Of a stretch of DNA of 7,040 nucleotides, positions 4,869 through 7,040 are shown in pieces. Where the stretch lies: contig DRKH01000439.1 in assembly GCA_011051825.1 (NCBI GenBank), positions 1-7,040 of the forward strand. The letters run 5' to 3'. The notes under the pieces were generated by a model, which saw only the letters and a list, made by a program, of their open reading frames with translations, was not told the origin of the DNA and made no database searches. Position 1 is the first letter of the stretch; every line of letters starts with the position of its first letter. Source of the DNA: Desulfobulbus sp. (GTDB lineage Bacteria > Desulfobacterota > Desulfobulbia > Desulfobulbales > Desulfobulbaceae). Position numbers and translations under genes: made by a program.

Positions 4869-5510
4869 ATGATTGAACCGGCATTACTGTCTCTATACCT
4901 TGGCGCACTGACGGCGGTATATCTGTCCCCGGGACCGGACATGGCTCTGATTATGGCTGTTTCAGCCGGCCGGGGAAGGCGGCCGGGTTTGTATACGGCA
5001 ACCGGCATCGGCGCTGCCCGCTTTTTGCACGTTATGGGTTCAGGCCTGGGGCTGGCAACACTCTTTGTCGCCCACCCTTCTTTTCAGAACATCGTCCGGA
5101 TTGCAGGCTCCGGATACCTGTTGTTCTGGGCATGGCAGATGTTGAGCAGCAGATCTGCGACAATAGACGAAACCGTATCAGGTTCAACAACAGGCTCTGA
5201 TATGCTGCGCGGGTTTCTGACCAACCTGCTCAACCCCAAGGCGCTGCTGTTCTGCAGCATGCTGCTGCCCCAGTTCGCCACACCCGAACGCGGGGCGCTG
5301 TTGCCGCAGTTTATCCGGCTTGGAGTGATCCTGGTCGGCGTGGGACTGTTTTTTGATGTTATCTATGTTTTTCTTGCCGATGGGCTGGTGCAGCGGTTGC
5401 GGGCCGGATCAGGCCCGGGAACGGAGGTTGGTCTCCGCCTGGAGAAAGTCCGAAACCGGCTCATGACAATAGTGTTCGTGGGCATAGCGGTTCGGTTACT
5501 GGTGGGTTGA
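4869..5510 (+). CDS. LysE/RhtB family amino-acid exporter
   Basis: This gene encodes 213 residues, the normal size for the family. GGAGGT (4859-4864) sits 4 bases before the ATG, a near-ideal ribosome binding site. The N-terminal signature SPGPDMALIMAVSAGRGRRP (20-39) carries the family PGPD turn (21-24) and the Gly-rich cytoplasmic loop. The second signature, GFLTNLLNPKALLF, includes N122-P123-K124. Five to six hydrophobic segments are visible, as expected for an inner-membrane carrier that exports amino acids or related metabolites using the proton gradient. A charged stretch around residues 175-198 (RLRAGSGPG to LEKVRN) precedes the last segment, as in relatives. Substrate is not predictable within this broad family. 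The divergent Lrp-type gene is the likely regulator, so induction by an accumulating amino acid is the expected logic. No terminator is clear downstream, apart from a weak ACTTTAT/ATAAAGT pair at 5531-5566. Confidence 0.92.
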   Translation: MIEPALLSLYLGALTAVYLSPGPDMALIMAVSAGRGRRPGLYTATGIGAARFLHVMGSGLGLATLFVAHPSFQNIVRIAGSGYLLFWAWQMLSSRSATIDETVSGSTTGSDMLRGFLTNLLNPKALLFCSMLLPQFATPERGALLPQFIRLGVILVGVGLFFDVIYVFLADGLVQRLRAGSGPGTEVGLRLEKVRNRLMTIVFVGIAVRLLVG

Positions 5511-6097
5511 TCCGAGTCCGCCCTGCTTCCACTTTATTACCAAAATTTTATGATTCTCGATAAAGTTATTTAATGCCGTCAAATTTCGGTTCAGAAGCAA
5601 AACTCAACATATCTCCTGATATTCAGGATAGCGAAACATTAACGGTCTTCCTGATATTCTATCAATGCTGGATCCATCTATTTGTAAAGCCTGAGCAGTT
5701 CAACTCCTCATTGTTTCTCACACAGCAATTTTACAACTCTGTCAGATTTTTTTTACTCTTTGGACAAAGAAATGGCTGTGCAAAACGCCTTAACAGTGTA
5801 CAATAAAAGGAGATAGCATTTACCATGAAATTTAAAATAACTTGCTGTTATTTTTGTTCTTTCTAATTATTTATTTCAAAACCGGCCTCAAGCAGCAGCC
5901 CCTTGTTTGGTTGAGGAAAACGCATTATTTTTCTTAATTGTATACGTTCTCGGAACATCAATCCCGGGGCTCATCTCCGCCCCCCCGGGGCCACTCGATC
6001 CCGATGAAATGTACATAGCCTGTTAACAGTCGTGTTCTCTCGTCTCCAAAAAGGCCGCCCAGTTGTTTTGGCCAAAATTTCCATACAGGAACTTTCA
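5511..6097. other. AT-rich intergenic region with a possible broken small ORF
   Basis: No intact gene is supported. A 77-codon plus-strand frame at 5573-5806 has no ribosome binding site and no recognisable composition. The stretch contains the palindrome TCCTGA-TAT-TCAGGA (5614-5628) with an 11-bp direct repeat TCCTGATATTC at 5649-5659, a strong ribosome-binding-site-like AAAAGGAG (5805-5812) followed by an interrupted short frame (5825-6026), and a GC-rich patch with CCCGGGG repeated near 5964-5998. Confidence 0.55.
5825..6026 (+). pseudogene. Possible frameshifted small secreted-protein ORF
   Basis: AAAAGGAG (5805-5812) precedes an ATG at 5825 by 12 bases, a rather long spacing. The frame gives MKFKI and stops after 13 codons. 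Skipping one A near 5834-5840 joins MKFKI to a frame open to the TAA at 6024-6026, giving about 66 residues. These comprise a basic start, a hydrophobic stretch LAVIFVLSNYLF, a possible AAA cleavage site, then EENALFFLIVYVLG and the acidic end PLDPDEMYIAC. This resembles a signal peptide plus a short mature part. Caution is needed, since the region is T-rich and another frame also yields hydrophobic residues. It ends 71 bases before the lipoprotein gene. It could equally be non-coding DNA or a sequencing error in a real gene. Confidence 0.25.
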
Positions 6098-7030
6098 ATG
6101 AAAGCGATTCCAGTTCTGTTCTGTTTCATCCTGGTCATGGCCGGGTGCGCCCCGACCAATGTTGACAAGATTGAACGAACCACCGGTGCAAGCTTTATGG
6201 CACCTGCCGATGTACTCAAACTTGTGGACGGCAACACGCTCTTTTTTCAATCCTTTGAAGAAGATTCCTATATATTTTTTGATCACTCCGGCAGGTTGTT
6301 TGCCAAGGATATCTATAACAATAAAGACAAGGGCAAGTGGGATGTCAGTGAAGAGGGAGAGCTCTGTCTGCGGATGACAAGCTGGTGGTATGGTGATCTG
6401 CGCTGCTTTCAGGTTGTTGCCGGTGACACCGGCATCCACCTTGCCAACACAAGCGGTGTGCTCCAGTATTCCGTCAAACAGTTTGCCGGTGACCCTAAAA
6501 ACCTTTTCCAGGTCGGCAAGGGCAGGAAAAAAAGCTATCGCCGTTCGATCCGAAACGCAGAACAGCCCCGGCAACCTGACCGGGAGAAGGCCAAAACACT
6601 ATCTCCCGCCCCTGAGGAGGAACGTCCAGCCGTGGTCGAGGACTCCCCGGGCTACAGTGCACCGGCCAATGCAAAAGATCTGCACTCAACAGTCAAGTGG
6701 ATGGCCCGGGACTGTCCGGGGTGCAACCTTGCCGACACGAACCTGAAAAAGGCCGATCTTGTCCAGGCCAATCTTGCCGGAGCAAATCTGCGCGGGGCGA
6801 CCTTGAAGATGGCCAACCTGCGTCGTGCCAATCTCGAGGGAGCCAACCTTGAGGGGGCGAATCTCTCCTATGCAAATCTACCCGGTGCCAATCTGAAGAA
6901 TGCGCATCTTGCCGGAGCCAACCTCAAAGGGGCCAATCTCATCCGGGCCGACCTGACCGGGGCCGACCTGAAAGGCGCTGTTTTGACCGATGCGCTGCTC
7001 GAAGGAGTCCGCGGCCTGAAAAGACCGTAA
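6098..7030 (+). CDS. Lipoprotein with C-terminal pentapeptide-repeat domain
   Basis: This gene encodes 310 residues. I chose the ATG at 6098 because AGGA (6087-6090) is 7 bases upstream and the product begins with a lipoprotein signal. A GTG at 6032 in the same frame has no such support. The signal is MKAIPVLFCFILVMAGC, with lipobox MAGC and the lipidated residue C17. The residue after it is Ala, so outer-membrane sorting is expected. Residues about 35-140 form a small domain with W81, C90 and C103 (a possible disulfide) and a GKWDV...LCLRM...CFQVV pattern that recalls DUF995-type domains, a tentative match. Residues about 145-200 are a basic then acidic, proline-containing linker. After CPGC (206-209), 19 consecutive pentapeptides of the A(N/D)LxG type fill residues 210-304, enough for nearly five turns of a right-handed quadrilateral beta-helix. 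Molecular role unknown; a scaffold or binding surface is plausible. Confidence 0.88.
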   Translation: MKAIPVLFCFILVMAGCAPTNVDKIERTTGASFMAPADVLKLVDGNTLFFQSFEEDSYIFFDHSGRLFAKDIYNNKDKGKWDVSEEGELCLRMTSWWYGDLRCFQVVAGDTGIHLANTSGVLQYSVKQFAGDPKNLFQVGKGRKKSYRRSIRNAEQPRQPDREKAKTLSPAPEEERPAVVEDSPGYSAPANAKDLHSTVKWMARDCPGCNLADTNLKKADLVQANLAGANLRGATLKMANLRRANLEGANLEGANLSYANLPGANLKNAHLAGANLKGANLIRADLTGADLKGAVLTDALLEGVRGLKRP

Positions 7031-7040
7031 CCCCCTGGAA

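Noticed and set aside
5573..5806. Plus-strand open frame of 77 codons in the AT-rich gap
   Set aside because: There is no Shine-Dalgarno before the ATG and no recognisable protein features, and it spans a palindrome and direct repeat.
6095..6574. Minus-strand open frame of 159 codons opposite the lipoprotein gene
   Set aside because: The plus strand has a lipobox, a ribosome binding site and pentapeptide repeats in frame, so the antisense frame is a shadow.

Overview
The window reads as a Gram-negative bacterial chromosome segment. It has a lipobox-bearing lipoprotein, a near-consensus sigma-54 (-24/-12) promoter, an Lrp-type regulator divergent from a LysE/RhtB exporter, and REP-like palindromes between genes. 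The mix would fit a proteobacterium or a member of the Desulfobacterota, but nothing here fixes the taxon, and that assignment is inference. Coding density is low. Five confident genes are separated by about 2.5 kb of non-coding DNA that is rich in inverted and direct repeats.

Layout. 1-700 holds no convincing gene. It carries small perfect palindromes, a REP-like fragment and a pair of related direct repeats. 701-716 is a sigma-54 promoter for a 71-residue single-span membrane protein of unknown function (771-986), which ends at a rho-independent terminator (1024-1061). 1069-1416 is intergenic and contains a roughly 146-bp imperfect palindrome (1137-1282), then an 8-bp inverted repeat (1352-1392) just ahead of the next gene. 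1417-3840 encodes an 807-residue polytopic membrane protein that looks like a GT-C fold glycosyltransferase with a C-terminal soluble domain. 3841-4259 is a convergent intergenic region with a decamer tandem array, a REPIN-like inverted pair and a probably bidirectional terminator.

4260-4748 (minus) is an Lrp/AsnC regulator and 4869-5510 (plus) a LysE/RhtB amino-acid exporter. They are divergent across 120 bp that contain palindromic candidate operators. This is the clearest functional unit in the window: a regulator that probably senses an amino acid and controls an efflux carrier. 5511-6097 is mostly non-coding but holds what may be a frameshifted small secreted ORF. 6098-7030 encodes a lipoprotein that joins a small Trp/Cys-containing domain, a charged linker and 19 consecutive pentapeptide repeats.

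Apart from the regulator/exporter pair the genes do not form an obvious pathway. The most interesting items are the sigma-54-driven small membrane protein, the long palindrome at 1137-1282, the repeat families, and the pentapeptide lipoprotein.
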